A DNA stretch of 64,000 nt, from NCBI GenBank assembly GCA_002840555.1, contig PHBJ01000009.1, positions 44,026 to 108,025 on the forward strand, written 5' to 3'. A program made the position numbers and the translations under genes. Every line of letters begins with the position of its first letter. Within the stretch, counting starts at the first letter, position 1. Source of the DNA: Deltaproteobacteria bacterium HGW-Deltaproteobacteria-13. GTDB lineage: Bacteria > Desulfobacterota > Syntrophia > Syntrophales > Smithellaceae. A model generated the notes under the pieces. The model saw only the letters and a program-made list of their open reading frames with translations, did not search any database and was not told where the DNA came from. Shown in pieces: positions 63,015-64,000 of this stretch.

Positions 63015-63872
63015 ATGAAAATTATAAAATCAGTAAAACAAATGCAGTCTTATTCCGAAAATCTCAGGATGGAAGGGGAGAGGATAGCATTTGTTCCTAC
63101 CATGGGATACTTTCATGAAGGCCATCTCCGTCTGATGAAGGAAGCAAAAAAGATGGCTGATTGCGTCGTTGTCAGTATTTACGTCAATCCCACGCAATTC
63201 GGTCCGAAGGAAGATTTTTCCAAATATCCCCGCGATTTGGATCGTGATTTGAAAATGGCCCAAAGCGTCGGCGTGGATGTCATTTTCTATCCGGCGGATA
63301 AGGAAATGTATCCGGCAAATTATCAGACTTATGTTGATGTGGAAAAAGTAACTCAAAACTTATGTGGAAAGTCACGTCCGGGACATTTTCGCGGTGTTAC
63401 CACTGTCTGTTGTAAATTATTTAATATCGTCAAACCGCACATGGCTGTCTTCGGTCAAAAGGATTTTCAACAATTTATAACCATAAAACGAATGGTGGAC
63501 GATCTCAACATGGATCTTCAAATCATAGGTTTACCCACGGTGCGCGAGTCAGACGGATTGGCCATGAGCTCCCGTAATAAATATCTCCTTAAAGATGAAA
63601 AATCATCCGCCCTGACTTTATTCAAGTCTCTGAAATTAGCGCAAAAGCTTTATGCCGGGGGAGAAACAAAATCATCAGTAATTATAAATGAAGTGGAAAA
63701 ATTAATTAAAAGAACGCCCCACACTGCAATTGATTATATTAAAATATGCGATACGAAAACGCTTAAGGATGCTGATAAAATTAAAAGTCAGTCCGTTATC
63801 GCGCTGGCTGTAAAAGTTGGTAAAACCAGACTAATTGATAACCACGTTTTTGGCGAAAAACTGGAGAGATAA
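63015..63872 (+). CDS. panC: Pantothenate synthetase
   Basis: 285 residues. Joins pantoate and beta-alanine with ATP to make pantothenate, for coenzyme A. Signature motifs: [65 protein letters not shown] and [17 protein letters not shown]. The start ATG lies just after an attenuator-like terminator and has no strong ribosome binding site. Followed after 26 bases by panD, so the pathway genes are clustered. Confidence 0.96.
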   Translation: MKIIKSVKQMQSYSENLRMEGERIAFVPTMGYFHEGHLRLMKEAKKMADCVVVSIYVNPTQFGPKEDFSKYPRDLDRDLKMAQSVGVDVIFYPADKEMYPANYQTYVDVEKVTQNLCGKSRPGHFRGVTTVCCKLFNIVKPHMAVFGQKDFQQFITIKRMVDDLNMDLQIIGLPTVRESDGLAMSSRNKYLLKDEKSSALTLFKSLKLAQKLYAGGETKSSVIINEVEKLIKRTPHTAIDYIKICDTKTLKDADKIKSQSVIALAVKVGKTRLIDNHVFGEKLER

Positions 63873-63898
63873 TATTTATCAAGGAGAAAATAATTACT

Positions 63899-64000
63899 AT
63901 GCAGAGATTTATGTTAAAATCAAAAATTCATCGCGCTACAGTAACGGATGCCGATTTACATTATGAAGGAAGCATTTCTATTGATGAAAAGCTTATGGAA
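63899..64000 (+). CDS. panD: Aspartate 1-decarboxylase, N-terminal part only
   Basis: Starts at the ATG at 63899 behind AAGGAG (12-base spacing) and runs off the right edge after 34 codons. The sequence [20 protein letters not shown] is that of PanD; the Gly-Ser bond in YEGSISID is where the proenzyme cleaves itself to form the pyruvoyl cofactor. It makes beta-alanine for the PanC reaction next door. Confidence 0.93.
   Translation, partial: MQRFMLKSKIHRATVTDADLHYEGSISIDEKLME

Noticed and set aside
1..64000. CRISPR arrays, insertion sequences, integrase or prophage genes
   Set aside because: No regularly spaced repeats, transposase, integrase or phage structural genes were seen in the window.

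Overview
The window reads as chromosome of a strictly anaerobic, probably syntrophic or fermentative deltaproteobacterium (Syntrophales-like is my best guess from gene content; there is no rRNA here to confirm it). The clues are an ETF beta gene, a complete [NiFe] uptake hydrogenase operon with its maturation genes, two unusual [FeFe] hydrogenases plus a sensory [FeFe] hydrogenase, and a typical proteobacterial tig-clpP-clpX-lon cluster.

Layout. 1-9.8 kb: the 5' part of etfB on the minus strand, then plus-strand genes for a DUF488 protein, a universal stress protein, a run of small membrane and outer-membrane proteins of unknown role, a histidine kinase / response regulator / LuxR-type regulator trio, and an aldehyde dehydrogenase. 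10-15.3 kb: a TMTC-like membrane TPR protein, a DEAD-box helicase, a ferritin and an unknown exported protein. 15.3-25.9 kb (minus strand): an AhpD-like gene, then one long hydrogenase block read from 25.9 kb downwards: small subunit, large subunit, cytochrome b, a terminator-like hairpin, maturation protease, hypA, hypC, hypD, hypB, hypF, hypE. 25.9-27.0 kb is a 1.1 kb AT-rich non-coding stretch with several palindromes upstream of the small subunit. 27-30.1 kb: a membrane patatin-like lipase and a lone kinase-type ATPase. 30.2-36.9 kb (minus): a giant fused [FeFe] hydrogenase, a thioredoxin-like [2Fe-2S] protein, a PAS-containing sensory [FeFe] hydrogenase and a SpoIIE-type phosphatase. 37.2-39.8 kb: hydF and an aspartate ammonia-lyase. 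40.0-48.9 kb (minus): an Hnd-type NAD(P)-linked [FeFe] hydrogenase operon (hndA, hndB, an hndC fused to a GltD/NfnL-like module, hndD), led by six small signalling genes (three DRTGG-like, two ATPase, one PHP). 49.2-64 kb (plus): tRNA-Pro, tRNA-Leu, tig, clpP, clpX, lon, tRNA-Val, tRNA-Asp, a rubredoxin-like protein, a radical SAM protein, a CorC-like protein, lnt, prfB with its programmed frameshift, a LysM lytic transglycosylase, a structured leader, panC and the start of panD.

How it fits together. The cell appears to handle H2 on both sides of the membrane: a Tat-exported, cytochrome-b-linked [NiFe] enzyme outside, and soluble [FeFe] enzymes inside that exchange electrons with pyridine nucleotides and probably ferredoxin. 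The most interesting part is 30-49 kb. Two [FeFe] hydrogenase systems each carry a GltD/NfnL-like flavoprotein module, but fused to different subunits: to the hydrogenase subunit itself in the 1143-residue protein at 33.5-36.9 kb, and to the NuoF-like subunit at 41.8-44.9 kb. In the first, the N-terminal [2Fe-2S] domain is recognisable but all four cluster cysteines are gone. Each hydrogenase is also linked to its own signalling genes (sensor hydrogenase plus phosphatase; DRTGG/ATPase/PHP set). These points rest on motif reading by eye; no database search was possible.
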